Positions 1 to 12,099 of a stretch of 64,000 bases of DNA are shown one piece after another. The stretch lies in contig CM045735.1 in NCBI GenBank assembly GCA_024760905.1, forward strand, positions 26,542,249 to 26,606,248. The letters are read 5' to 3'. Positions within the stretch are counted from its first letter, which is position 1; every line of letters begins with the position of its first letter. The stretch is from Plotosus lineatus. Taxonomy: Eukaryota; Chordata; Actinopteri; Siluriformes; Plotosidae. The notes under the pieces were generated by a model. It was not told the DNA's origin. It worked only from the letters and a program-made list of their open reading frames with translations, and searched no databases. The position numbers and the translations under genes are program-made.

Positions 1-1961
1 TGCAGTGGTGAAAAAATGTTGATTTACAAGGAGTGCAGTGTGTTGTACTTCTGTGAAATATGGCTCACCACGAGCATACCAGATGCTAACATGGAGCTGC
101 CTGGCTTCAGCACAGTAAAAGTGGACAGGGACACAAAAGCCTGTGGGAGGCAGAAGGGGGAAGACATCGCTATCATGTAAATACAAGCTGGTGTAATCCT
201 GGGCATGTTAGCACAAAGATTTCCATTTGCTGCAGGGACATCTAACTGCTTGTGATAAGCCTGCATCCTTATTATTTGCCCAGGGAGTTTGGACACACCA
301 TTGCCCTCAGTGTTTTCCCTCCTCCACATGCTGATGCAGAAGTACTGTGTGACGTCATCCACTCTGCTGTTTCTAGACTGCAAATACATCATCCAGAGGC
401 ACTTGTGTTAATCTCTGTGGACTTAAATCATGTGAATTTGGACAAAACTATACCTGTTTTGACCCAGTATGTGGACTGTTACACCCGGGGGTTAGGACAA
501 TCCTTTTACTCTATGCAAATGTAAAGGATGCATGCAGCCCCCCCCCCCCCCCCACTGGAAGATACTGTGACAAAAGAGGAAACCCCCCCACACACACCTA
601 CGATCACCGGAGCCAAAGTGAGCCTACAACAAAGAAGGCTCTGTCCCTAAGAAGCAACAGGCCCAAACAGAGTATCCACAAGGCTGTTGAAATCGTGCAC
701 ACTGGAACCCTTCTCTAGTGCGTCTTCAAATCGAGTTTGGTATGTGGAAGGGTCCCTCAGCTATGGAAAAAGTCATACATCATCTCAAGTCCAAAGAGAC
801 CATGTCCTGGGGACCTGAATTATTTCGGACCAGTTGCCCTAGTGTCACAGGTGATGAAGGTCATGGCGCCACTATGACTTTACCACTTATGGCCACAGGT
901 CCGCCATGCTCTTGACCCACTGCAGTTTGCGTACCAGGAGAAAGTGGGAGTGGAATCATCTATCTGCTTCACCGATCCCTCTATCACCTGGATGGGGCAG
1001 TGGTGCTGTAAGAATCATATTCCTGGACTTCTCCAGCACCTTCAACAGAATCCAGCCTCTGCTCTTCAGGGGCAAACTGACACTGATGAGAGTAGGCTCA
1101 CACATAGTGGACTGGATCATTGATTACCTGACAGAGAGGACCTCTTTATGTGTGACTAGGGGACTGCATATCAGACATGGCAGTCAGCAGCATAGGAGCG
1201 CCACAGGGGACCATATTATCTCTCCAGTCCAGTTCATGCTGTACACCTAGGACCTCCAGTTCAACTGTGAGAATTGCGCGGCCAACACTGCTATTGCAGG
1301 CTGTATCAAGAGTCGACAGGAAGTTGAGTTCAGGAAAGTGATAAAGGACGTCGTTTCATGGTGTGACGTCAACCACCCTCACATCAACACCATCAAAATG
1401 AAGGAAATGTGGTGGATTTCAGAAGACCCAGGCTGCACCTGGAGCTAGTGACAATCAGAGAGGAACAGGTAGAGATTGTGCAGACGTAAAAATCCTGGGC
1501 ATAAAATTTAATGGCAAACTGGACTGGACTGCCAACACTGATGCTCTGCACGAGAGAGCCTTCTGTACTTCCTCAGAAGTCTGGCATCCTCAACATCTGC
1601 AAAAATTTGCAGCAGATGTTCTACCAGTCTGTAATGGCAAGCACCAACATTTATGTGTTGGTCTGCTGGGGGGAAGCATTAAGAAGAAGGATACCTCATG
1701 ACTGGACAAACTGGTGAGGAAGGCGGGCTCTATAGTTGGGACAGAACTAGACAGTGTAACATCTGTGGCAGAAGGACAGGTACTGAGTACACTCCTCTCA
1801 ATTATGGACAATCCACTGCATCACTGCACGACATAATCATTGTACAGCGGAGCAGCATCAGTGACAAGCTGCTGTCATTGCCTTGCTCCACTGACAGATT
1901 GAGGAGTTCGTTTCTCCCCATGCCATCAGACTTTTTTACTCTTCATGGGGGGAGACTCTAG
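1..1961 (+). pseudogene. Rex1 non-LTR retrotransposon, degenerate, enters from left edge
   Basis: Frames on the + strand read as consecutive parts of a Rex1 ORF2. The endonuclease end covers about 30-510 and includes YLPREF near 270. The reverse transcriptase covers about 700-1460 and includes the LDFSSTFNRIQP motif at about 1023, which is the usual Rex1 primer site. The C-terminal tail is at about 1490-1960. Many frameshifts and stops break it, and a poly-C run interrupts it near 540. The 3' end abuts a (CA)n tract. It lies upstream of FPGS and has no coding capacity. Confidence 0.8.
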
Positions 1962-1963
1962 CA

Positions 1964-1964
1964 C

Positions 1965-2003
<39 letters not shown>
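1964..2003. repeat. (CA)n microsatellite
   Basis: CA dinucleotide tract immediately after the Rex1 tail, possibly seeded by the retroposon's 3' end. Confidence 0.9.
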
Positions 2004-2004
<1 letters not shown>

Positions 2005-3130
2005 TAACTTGCCCTGCGTTACTCATAGCACATCATGCAACTTAATCTGCAAATGAATATTTACACCAGACTTTTTGTTAATCTCTACACTAGCCAGCCA
2101 ATTTGTACAATTACAGTATTATAGTATTCAATACTCATACTTTCTGGGACTTTCAAGAATGTCTGCCTCAGGTTCTTTACACTTGTAATTTTTACTATGG
2201 ATGCCTCATCATTGATATATTACACTATATACTATGCCATATTCCAATTATTTAATAATTGATACTGATACATTGGCAGTACTTATTTAATGGCCGGTCT
2301 GTTATTTTGTGTTGTGGCTTCTTTTTATTTTGATATTTTAAAATTTTTATTTTTGTAATTATTGTGCATCAGTCTTGGTTTTTTTGGTCTTTAGCTATTT
2401 TTTGGTGAGTAATATTGTACACCACTTTCTTCTTCTTTTACTCTAGATTAAATTTTAATTTAATTTACATGTATGTGAAGGTCCTGATACACCGACCTGA
2501 TTTGGCCTGAAGGTGCCGTATTTTTACTATATATAACGTAATTTAATTTAAGTTTATGTGTTTTTATATAGAATAAGGATGTGCCGTTTTACTGCAATGC
2601 TGATGGAAAATGAGAATTCCCCTCTGAGGTTAATGATCTACCTTCCTACCCGATAGCCATGAAAAAAAAACCTTTCAACACCAATAGGTGGCAGTGTTTT
2701 GCTTGATGGTAATTTACACGAAATAGTAAAGCCGGAGAAGTAATTAGGAAGGCTGTCATACGTTACATTTTTGAGAATACTGTATACATTATTTATGCCG
2801 TACCAGACTGTTTAATGTCGAGAATTTAGTGTTACTCTGGTGAACCTGGTTGTGGTGATGTGCAAATTGAACAATGAACCATTATTGAAACACTTCATCA
2901 ACTGTACCAAAAAATCGTTTCATTTACTTCAAAGCTTCATTTCTCGTGACATCTAGTGGCAAAATAGGATACAGCAAAACAATGTCCTCATAATTATGTG
3001 GTGAGTGTGACTAAGGTTTTTGTGTGAATGATGTAAACGCACTTTTGTAAAGATTGGATTGGTCATATATAAACGTTTAGAATCGTAAACAAATATAAGG
3101 TGATTAGCCTACTGTGTATGTTTTGGACTG
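2004..3130. other. AT-rich intergenic stretch, nothing recognised
   Basis: No long ORF, TIR or known element was recognised on either strand. It contains AT-rich low-complexity sequence only. Confidence 0.5.
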
Positions 3131-3240
3131 TTGGAGGAAACAGGATTATTCAGGGAAAAAAACCCACGCAAGCATGGGCAGAATAATACAAACTCCATAC
3201 AGAAATGCGCCCGGGAATTGAACCCAGACCTTATTGCTGT
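3131..3240 (-). mobile_element. L2-like LINE 3' fragment
   Basis: This holds the widespread vertebrate L2-type string with phrases such as aaacccacgcaagcatggg, aaactccatacagaaatg and ttgctgtgag, here in reverse orientation. It is short and decayed, ending at the (TA)n tract. Confidence 0.5.
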
Positions 3241-3242
3241 GA

Positions 3243-3245
<3 letters not shown>

Positions 3246-3295
<50 letters not shown>

Positions 3296-3303
3296 TATAT
3301 ATA
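3246..3303. repeat. (TA)n microsatellite
   Basis: Pure TA tract between the L2-like fragment and a SINE fragment. A small ORF reading through it is artefactual. Confidence 0.9.
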
Positions 3304-3555
3304 AAATGTGCAGCTAACTGGGTTAGCAAAGACCGGCCATGTCTCTCACTGTCTATGGTGAGAGGTTCATGTAAAAGAACCATTGCTGACTTTCATAAAG
3401 AGTAGCTGCGTAGCCGTCAGCGTGTTTCTGCCCCCTGCTAAAAGGGTTGTGTCAGAAAGGGCATCCGACGTAAAAATATATGCCAAATCAAAAAACATGC
3501 GAATCAGATGATTTGCTGTGGCGACCCCTGAAAAAATAAATAAAATAAAATAACT
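3304..3555 (+). mobile_element. SINE, 5'-truncated (RTE-tailed family)
   Basis: It matches the body and tail of the full SINE at 60767: the cagctaactgggtta and ggcatccgacgtaaaaa segments, then the RTE-type tail cagatgatttgctgtggcg, then an A-rich end. The tRNA head is missing. Confidence 0.75.
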
Positions 3556-3761
3556 TATGTATTACACGTCATATGAGCGTCTTGCCCGGTCTTGCGTTTT
3601 TGTCTATGGTGCCTTCTTCTGACGTCATTGATCACTTTTGTGTTTTCCCCACCAAGTTTGGAAGCAGTGGTTCAAGAAAAATTTAACTTGAATTCTGAAA
3701 CTTGTATCACACCATTGCTACAGAGGGCCGTCGCTGCCTGTTAGTTTGGTCCCGGTGTATA

Positions 3762-4424
3762 CAGGTATACCTCACTCTATGTCGTTAATTGGTTAGAGGA
3801 GAGACGACTTAAGTCGAATTAGCTTGTCTCTATGCTAGCCTAGGCTAGGCTACGCCAAATTTACTTGTCGAGCCTAAACAGAAAATAGCCATTCCTAGTT
3901 CTGTACTTTATTCATGAATGCAATTTTTAATATGGTTAATTATGTTGTGCCTGGAGCATATGCGTCGGACCCAAAGATGCAGGAGACCATGTAAGATGGT
4001 TTTATTTTGCACTTTGAAAAATCTAAATCACTGGAAATAATTAATTGATGAAAACTGGTCGAGCACCTAGCAGGATACCAGCGAGATCGCAGAAAAACTG
4101 AATCACTGGGAAGTACAATCTTCTGACGACGGAGGGAAGCGCGCCACTCCTACTGAGAGCTCTCTGATTGATGAATGGAAGCAGGTGCGCTCTCTGGCTC
4201 TCGCCTGCAGGTAGCAGCCACGCCCCCCGCCAGCGCTTGCAATGAAAGAAGAGAGAGTTAACAGTTCCAGCCAGCACAGACCATAACAAATAAGATCTAT
4301 TTTATTAAACTTTATTGATTGAACTTTATTTATTAAACTTTATTTTTATTTTATTATTTTTTTATTTTTCTATACGTATAATCGAAAACGACTTAACTCA
4401 ACAACTTAAGCCAAGGTATACCTG
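3762..4424. mobile_element. TIR element family F1 (non-autonomous)
   Basis: A 663-bp element with ends CAGGTATACCT and AGGTATACCTG and a TA on each side, the target-site signature of Tc1/mariner-pogo transposons. Subterminal regions are also roughly inverted (gacttaagtc and similar). No transposase ORF is present. Confidence 0.75.
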
Positions 4425-4676
4425 TATTTAGAAATGTAAAGAATTAGGCACAGATGTAAAAACAGTTTGTATAACCCGAGCATATTACAACTATAATATG
4501 AAACATTATAAAGCGCAGATTTTCATGGATGGTTCAAATAATCCTCAAACAGGTACAGCAATCACTGTACCCGTCACAAAATTGAGTTTAGTAAGAGAAC
4601 ATCTGACTGCTTAAGTGTGTGCGCTGCTAAACTGCTGGCTTTAGAGTTGGCTGAGCAAACCAGGTGTAGGAATATA

Positions 4677-4875
4677 CAGACGCTCCCCAACTTCCGTTCA
4701 TCCGTTTCACGTTTTTTCAATTTTAGGTTTTTTTTTTTCAAAAAAAGTCAAATTTTGAGTTTAGATGTACCTACGTAGTACGCTGACGTAATGACGCGAG
4801 GACGGAATGACGCTGCGTCCATTGTTTACAAACGACAGACTGAACGTGCCCCTCCTTCTTCCCTGTTCAGTTATA
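4677..4875 (+). mobile_element. TIR element family F2, left-end fragment
   Basis: Begins TA-CAGACGCTCCCC like the F2 copies at 31112 and 35778 and shares their acgtagtacgctgacgtaatg interior. The right end is not found, so it is truncated. Confidence 0.65.
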
Positions 4876-5169
4876 TATATATATCGTTTTAGCTGTGTTA
4901 GCTAAAGTTCTGTAGTCAAACAAAAAGTGGCGATGGGGGTGTGTGTTAAGAATTATGTTTATTGGGGTTCAGGACACTGTTCGCAGGGGAAATAAACGAA
5001 AAAAGTGATATTGTGCAGACAATGAACAGTGACCTAAACATATCTATCTAAAAAAAAAAAAACATTACAGTTGAAACATCCTATAGGCTTTTGTGACCAG
5101 TGCCAGGTAACAGAAAGGACTTGGCCCAGGTGGTAAGAACTGCTCAGAGGATTGTAGTCTGCCGTTTAG

Positions 5170-7715
5170 CAGCTCTTCTTCTTTTCCTTTCAGCTGTTCC
5201 CTTCAGAGGTCATCACAGCGAATCATCTGTCTCCATCTCACCCTATCCTCTGCATCTCCTACTTTTACTCCAACTACCTTCATGTCCTCCTTCCTCCTTC
5301 ACCACATCCATGAATCTTCTCTTTGGTCTTACTCCTGAGCTTCTGCCTTGTAGTTGCAACCTCAGAATCCTACTAAGAAATATACTCACTATCCCTCCTC
5401 TGTACATGTCCAAACCATCTCCATCGAGCCTCTCTGACTTTGTCTCCAAAACCTCTTACATGTAACCTCTCAATGTCCATCCTCGTTACTCCTAAAGAGA
5501 ATCTCAACATTTTCCTCTCTGCTACCTCCAGCTCTGTCTCCCGTCTTTTCCTCAGTGCCACTGTTTCTAAACCACACAACATCGCTGGTCTCAACACCAT
5601 CTTGTACACTTTTCCCTTCATTTTTGCCGATACCTTCCGATCACACATCACACCGGACACTTTTCTCCAACCATTCCAACCTGCCTGCACACACTTTTTC
5701 ACCTCTTTTTCACACTCTCCATTGCTCTGGATTATTGAGCCTAAGTACTTAAAATCCTCTCCCTTCTTTTTCTCTGCCCCCCCTGTAACCTCGTTCCTCT
5801 TGGGTCCTTGTCGTTCACACCCTTGTATTCTGACTTACTGAGGCTAACCTTCATTCCCCTCCTTTCCAGGGCATACCTCCACCTCTCTAGATTTTCTTGC
5901 ACTTGTTCTCTGCTCTCACTACAGATCACAATGTCATCTGCAAACATCATCGTCCATGGAGATTCTTGTCTAACTTCGTCTGTCAGCCTGTCCATCACCG
6001 TAGCAAACAAGAAGGGGCTCAGAGCTGATCTTTGATGCAGTCCCGCCTCCACCTTGAACTCTTCTGTCACACCGACAGCACACCTCACCACTGTCTTACA
6101 TTTCTCATACATGTCCTGCACCACTCTAACATACTTCTCTGCCACTCCAGATTCCTCTGGCCTTCTCTGTACTTCTCTATTAACATCCTCAAGGAAAACA
6201 CTGCATCTGTGGTGCTCTTTCTTGGCATGAAACCAAACTGTTGTTCACAAATGCTGACCTCTGCCCTTACTGTCCAGCCTAGCATACAAGTCATCATACG
6301 CCCTCTGTTTGGCTTTTGACACTGCTACCTTCGCCTTACACTGTGTCTCCCTGTACTCCTGTTTACTCTCTTCGGTCCTCTCTATGTTCCACTTCTTCTT
6401 AGCTAACCTCTTCCTTTGTACACACTCTTGCACTTCCTCATTCCACCACCAAGTCTCCTTATCTACTTTTCTTCCAGAGGACACACCAAGAACTCTCCTA
6501 CCTGTCTCCCTGATCACATTAGCTGTAGTTGTTCAGTCATCTGGAAGCACTTTCCGACCACCCAAAGCCTGTTTCAACTCCTCCTTGAGGACAACACAAC
6601 ACTCTTCCTTTTTCAGCTTCCACCACTTTGTCTTCTGCTCTGCTTTTGCCTTCTTCACCTTTCTGACCATCGGCATCATCTTGCACACCACCATCCTATG
6701 CTGTTTGGCAACACTCTCACCCACTACTACTTTGCAGGCACTGACTTCCTTCAAATTACATCGCCTACACAAGATGTAGTCTACCTGTGTGCTCCTACCT
6801 CCGCTTTTATAAGTCACCCTATGCTCCTGTTTCTTCTGGAAGAAAGTATTCACCACAGCCATTTCCATCCTTTTTGCAAAATCTATCAACATCTGTCCTT
6901 CTGCGTTCCTGTCCTGGATACCAAACCTGCCCATCACTTCCTCATCCCCTCTGTTGCCTGCACCAACATGTCCATTGAAGTCTGCACCAATAACCACTCT
7001 TTCACCTCTGGGGGTACTCTGCATCACTTCATCTAAGTCACTCCAGAATCTCTCCTCTTCTCGCTCACATCCTGCCTGTGGGGCATAAGCACTAACAACA
7101 TTGAGCATTACACCTTCAATTTCTAACTTGAGACTCATCACTCTGTCTGACACTCTTTTCACTTTTAGAACATTCCTGACAAACCCCTCCTTCAAGATGA
7201 CTCCTACTCCATTTCTCTTCCCATCCACACCATGATAAAATAGCTTAAACCCTGCTCCTAAACTTTTAGCTTTGCTACCTTTCCACCTGGTCTCCTGAAC
7301 ACACAGTATGTCCACCTTCCTCCTCTGCATCATGTCAGCCAGCTCTCTACCTTTTCTTTGCATAGTTCCAACATTCAAAGTCCCCACTCTCAGTCCTAGA
7401 CTCATGCCTTTCCTCTTCTCTCTCTGCCTACGGACACACCTCCCACCTCTCCTTCTTCGACGTCTTCGACCAACAGTAGTCCAATTTCCATCAGCACCCT
7501 GTTGATTGACAGTACTGATGGCGGTCGTTGTTAACCCGGGCCTCGACCGATCCGGTATGGGGGTAATACTTCTGATTTGCATCATAGAAGTTTGGCATTG
7601 GTTTTACGTCGGATGCCCTTCCTGACACAACCTTCTGCATTTCTCCGGGCTTGGTACTGGCATGAGGGGAAGAGACACTGGTTAGTGCCCCCCCCCCACC
7701 TCATGGCTGCATTCT
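5170..7715 (-). pseudogene. RTE-clade LINE copy 1
   Basis: Reads on the - strand. The 5' end is near 7715 and the 3' tail near 5175. An endonuclease ORF (about 7585-6533, 350 codons) has LNVGTM, CVQETRWKGSKAK, the GADFNGHVG active-site motif and KQHRMVV. The reverse transcriptase continues in broken frames to 5373, with the catalytic FADD near 5935-5960. Two internal deletions remove RT segments near 6255 and 6170, with frameshifts elsewhere. It differs from Rex3, which has its own copies here. Long open frames on the opposite strand are shadows. Confidence 0.88.
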
Positions 7716-7893
7716 GCTTGGACATCTATATTCTAGTTTATCCACTTTGCTGCTACAGTATTTATTTATTCATTCATTCATTCCATTTCACAGTGCCTCA
7801 ATGGACATACTGTATGTCCCAGTGTTTAATTCTTATTCATAGTTATTGAGTTTATATTTCCATTTTATATGTTTACTTAAGGTTTAGAGAGCA

Positions 7894-9297
7894 CAACCCC
7901 TGGCAAAAATTATGGAATCACCAGTCTCTGAGCATGTTCATTCAGTTGTTTAATTTTTCAGAAAAAAAAGCAGATCACAGACATGACACAAAACCAAAGT
8001 CATTTCAAATGGCAACTTTCTGGCTTCAAGAAACACTAAAAGAAATCAAGAAAAAAAATGTGGTCATCAGTAACAGTTTCCTTTTTTGACCAAGCATGGG
8101 GAGTAAATTATGGAATCACCCTGTAAATTTCCATTCCCAAAACTAACACCTGCACCAGATTAGATCTGCTAGTTAGTCTGCAATTAAACAGGAGTGATCA
8201 CACCTTGGAGAGCTGTTGCACCAAGTGGGATGACATGAATCATTGCTCCAACACGAGAGATGTCAACTGAAACGAAGGAGAGGATTATCAAACTTCTTAA
8301 AGAAGATAAATCATCATGCAATGTTGCAAAAGATGTTGGTTGTTCACAGTCAGCGGTGTCTAAAATCTGGACCAAGTACAGTACAAACAACCCGGGAAGG
8401 TTGTTAAAGGCAAGGAAGACATCAAAGCGTCAAGACAGAAAACTTAAAAACAATGTCTTTGAAAACAGAAAATGTACAACAAAACAAGTGGGAGGAAATT
8501 GGAGTCAATATCTGTGATCGAACTGTAAGAAACTGCCTATAGGAAATGGGATTTACATACAGAAAAGCTAAACAACAGCCTCATTAACACCTAAACAGAA
8601 AAAAAAACAAGGTTACAATGGACTAAGGAAAAGCAATCAATCGTGGACTGTGGATGACTGGAGGAAAGTCATATTCAGTGATGACTCGTGACTCTGCATT
8701 TGGGCAAGGTTATGATGCTAGAACTTTTGTTTGGTGCCATTCCAATGAGATTTCTGAAGATGATTGCCCGAAAAAAACATGCAAATTTCCACAGTCTTTG
8801 ATGAATGAAGCTGCATGTCAGGTAAAGGCACTGGGGAGATGGCTGTCATTACATGGTGAAATTTTGGACACTTTTCTTCTCCCATCAATTCAAAGGATGT
8901 TTGGGAACGATTAAATAATTTTCAAGATGATAATGCATCTTGCCATAGAGCAAAAACGGTTCAAGCATTCCTTGAAGAAAGACAGAAGGTCAATGTCATG
9001 TCCTGCATCAACATCTTTTGCAACATTGCGTGATGATTTACCTTCTTTAAAAAGTTTGATAATCCTATTCTTTATTTCAATTGAAAACTCTCACGTTTGA
9101 CTGCTTGGTCTAAAAAAAGTAACTGCTACTGACTCCTGACTTTTTCTTGATTTCTTATAGTATTTCTTAAAGCCAGAAAGTTGCCATTTGAAATGACTTT
9201 AGTTTTGTGTCATGTCTGTGATCTGTTTTTTCTGCAAAATTAAACAACTGAATGGACATCCTCAGAGACTGGTTATTTCAATTTTTGCCAGGGGTTG
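7894..9297 (+). pseudogene. Tc1-like transposon A with inverted-duplicated end
   Basis: The ends are cCCCTGGCAAAAATT-type TIRs extending about 200 bp inward. The transposase begins near 8260 (MSTETKERIIKLLKED, a paired-like helix-turn-helix with SQSAVSKIW) and continues, broken, through 8654-8914 with a degenerate catalytic region. At about 9010 the normal C-terminal part (the DLNPIE-type segment) is absent. Instead the left end, including the first ~25 codons of the ORF, is repeated in inverse orientation. A TA follows the right end; the left flank has lost its TA. Confidence 0.82.
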
Positions 9298-9367
9298 TAG
9301 AATTGCTTGTGTTTATATTCTTGACAGTATTGCAGTGGTATGTCTTGTTTGCACCTTTTCAATAGAC

Positions 9368-9478
9368 ACAATTTGCATCGGCTCGCGCACGGCATCATGG
9401 GATCTCGACTAACAAATGTGGCGGAAGTAAACCTTGATGTGGATGAGAACTGTACTATCGACGCGTTTAATTTACATG
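9368..9478 (+). pseudogene. Unclassified repeat U2, 5' fragment
   Basis: About 110 bp shared with 12100-12207. Both carry an ORF start reading MGSRLTNVAEVNLDVDENC in this copy. It is cut by the F3 element that follows at 9481. See the longer copy at 12100. Confidence 0.5.
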
Positions 9479-9480
9479 TA

Positions 9481-10184
9481 CAGTCGGCCCCCTACTTACG
9501 AAGACCCCTGGGTACGAAATCCCCGGGTTACGAAGATCATTTTCCTATGTTTCCGTCCCCGGGATATGAAAACAACCTCCTCGTACGAAAAGAAATTCAA
9601 ACTTCAAATGCGGCAATCAAAATTTCACGACACCTGAGTTGCTCTCTCATTGGCTGTCTCTCAACATCTGGCCTCCCAGCTAGAGACAGAAGGAAGCTTA
9701 ACTCTTTAGTTTAATTTTTTAAGTTGTTTAATTCAGTAAATGTTTAATAAATGTTGGTGCATTTGAGCTCATCTGGAATTTCGATCCCTCAAGGAATCAA
9801 ATTAAAGTTGAGTTTGTCAAGCAGGGAATATGCTTTGGATTCCAAGTCTTGTGGGCGTGGCTCACAGCAAGAGAGAGAGAGAGGTGTGTGTGTTAATAAA
9901 AAATGTTTAATAATGGTTTAATTAATAAATATGTTAATAAAATGGTTAAATGTGTTAATAAAATGTTAAAAGAAAATTATTTATTAAACCATTTAAAGTT
10001 TTAACACATATTTCATACAAAATTGGTGTACTTTTAGTATTTTTAAAGGGTTTATCCAGTCCAAAGACTGGAGCCTTGGAACGGATCAGGTGTTTAACAT
10101 GTAAGATGTGACCCCCTTGACGAAATTCCCGTGTTATGAAAAGGGCTCTGGAACCGATTAATTTCGTAGGTAGGGGGCCGACTG
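9481..10184 (+). mobile_element. TIR element family F3 (non-autonomous, complete)
   Basis: A 704-bp element with ends CAGTCGGCCCCCTACTTACG and its inverse, flanked by TA on both sides. The interior is AT-rich with taataaatgtt-type repeats. There is no transposase. It is the cleanest F3 copy and defines the ends of the longer copies at 39142 and 58762. Confidence 0.8.
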
Positions 10185-10189
10185 TATAC

Positions 10190-11029
10190 TGCAAACTAGC
10201 TTTTTCCAACGCTCCAGATGATACATGCTCCCACAGTTCACTACGGCACAATGTGCACCTGACCTGTCGATCATTTAAGTCTTAAGGCAGACTTTAAGCG
10301 ACAGTTGTTCGGATGTGTTTCCATACAACAGCAAGTGGCTGCAATAAAGTTTGGTAGCAGTGACCTTTGGATCAGCTGTTGGGTCACGTTCCCGCTCGCG
10401 TTAGTAATGCGAATTGTATTTATTTGTTTACACCTGTTTAAAGATGAGAATCTTATGAAAAATTTCATTATGCCGAACATAATGACAAAGACTCTTGAAG
10501 AAAACTGTTCAGTTCACATCATGCAAAACAATTTTTAATGAAACACATGAAATGAAGGTGGACAACAGTGAAATGTACAGTATTTTTAATGAGAGAGCTG
10601 TATAAGGGAAAAAAGTGTAATTTACTTATGGGTGGCCGGACTAAATAAATAAATAATGATTTAACCGTTTTAAATTAATCGATCATCAAACAAGGGAGCG
10701 TAGTAACTCAAGACGGCAGTTAATACAATAGTAAGATTGTAAACTGTCATGGAACCCAGGAATATATAAATATGTACTTAACGTTTTGTTGCAGAATACA
10801 TGTGTGTGAACGACAAGGACCCAAGAGGAACTTTGAGGTTACAGGGGGTACAGGTTTTGTTCTTTGTCGAGCTATTTTTTTGGAGAAACTGCTAACCTTT
10901 TCACGATTTCATTTACATGATGGATGTTATTGTAATATAACATTACACCGCACGTGGTGTAAAACTATCTTTATTTCACTCACAAGTGATCTGTATTTTT
11001 TCCTTTTTAATTAAGGGCGGCGGAGCATG
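10190..11029. other. Upstream flank of FPGS, nothing recognised
   Basis: No known repeat, RNA gene or credible coding frame was recognised. It could hold distal regulatory sequence, but nothing visible proves it. Confidence 0.4.
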
Positions 11030-11117
11030 AGAACTGCTGGCACTGACAAGAGGATGTCCTCCTCCCTATATTTGGTCGTTTGGGTCATGCCTTCTTGCGC
11101 TCACGCGGCTGATTGTA
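11030..11117 (+). promoter_or_regulatory. fpgs: Probable CpG-dense promoter/5' UTR of FPGS
   Basis: CpG dinucleotides become frequent from about 11090 to 11245 in an otherwise AT-rich, CpG-poor region, as expected for a vertebrate housekeeping promoter. No TATA box is obvious. An in-frame TGA near 11033 closes the reading frame upstream, and no in-frame ATG lies between it and 11118. Short out-of-frame ATGs occur near 11029 and 11054. The transcription start itself cannot be placed from sequence. Confidence 0.5.
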
Positions 11118-11264
11118 ATGACGGAGTTGTTGGTGCGCGCTCGCGGTTGCTTTACCGCGTTTCGTCGTTTTCCACAGAGCGCTAACCGTTGGAACATCAC
11201 GGGACTCCCACGGAGGTTCTCCAACATTAAAGTCCGCCCGAAATACAGAAGAATGGAGTATCAG
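11118..11264 (+). CDS. fpgs: FPGS exon 1: mitochondrial leader and cytosolic start
   Basis: Folylpolyglutamate synthase adds glutamates to reduced folates using ATP, which traps them in the cytosol and mitochondria for one-carbon metabolism. Exon 1 gives codons 1-49. The ATG at 11118 is the first in-frame ATG after an upstream stop. It opens a 45-residue leader with many Arg/Lys and only one acidic residue (Glu3), typical of mitochondrial targeting. A second in-frame ATG at 11253 begins MEYQ, matching the start of the cytosolic form known in mammals, where alternative starts give the two isoforms. The exon ends in CAG before GTAAGT. No break is seen. The C-terminal third of the gene is outside the window. 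Confidence 0.93.
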
Positions 11265-12099
11265 GTAAGTCTCTCGGGTGAAGGAAAATGAGTCCTGGCT
11301 TAGTGCGATTATTCGAGAGCGTGGGTAACTTCACACAGTATAATTTGGAGATAATCTTGTATCTTGACCGTTATGGATTGTTTTATTTGTTTCTTAATCA
11401 GTAGTAGAACAAAACCCGAAGCTAAAATGCAGCATGTTGCGTCATCCCAGCATCATGGCGACGTTTCAAACTGCATGTTGGAGCATATTTGGAGTAGTTA
11501 ATACTAAATCTCAACCTGTAGTGGTTAAGTTTATTATTACATTTCAGTCCTGATATAAATTCAGATGAAATATTGAGAAGTTCTTTGATTTTCGCCAATC
11601 CACGTGTTTGCCGGGTTGCCGCATGGACTGACGTCCCGGCATTCAAAACAATCCAACTTTATTTATACAGGAAATGAACAGCGCTCATACTACTATGAAA
11701 GAAGCAACATGCGTTTAATTGTTAATACTGGCCATAATGATATTGATTTGATAATTAAACTGTCTATTTCTTCGATTAATTTCATCCGTAATGTTATAAA
11801 AAAACAAATTGAGACTACAATTACACAGAAACGGGTATTTTGTTTGCTTGAACAGACCTGAACTATTAAAATACAGTCACTTGTTACTCGACTGCTCTCA
11901 CATTAAATGGGCGCAGTCGAACACGCCACTTCCGCTTAACGACGGTCCGAAGTAATGACGTAGAGAAAAAAAAAATGGACTGCGCACAGGTCCCTTTTAC
12001 GTGGTAATTCGGCTTCAACTTCCGGTTAGGGCAAAACAATGGTTTGGGTAATATTTCACTTGAAAGTTGACATCATTTGGCATCTTTACATTAGACTAA
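11265..12099. other. Start of FPGS intron 1, nothing recognised
   Basis: Begins GTAAGT. The rest is AT-rich with no recognised element. Confidence 0.5.

Noticed and set aside
3205..3405. ORFs through TA, TG or CA tracts (also at 18753, 45735, 46237, 48767, 50000, 54973)
   Set aside because: They consist of repeated Tyr-Ile, Cys-Val or Thr-His codons from microsatellites and are not genes.
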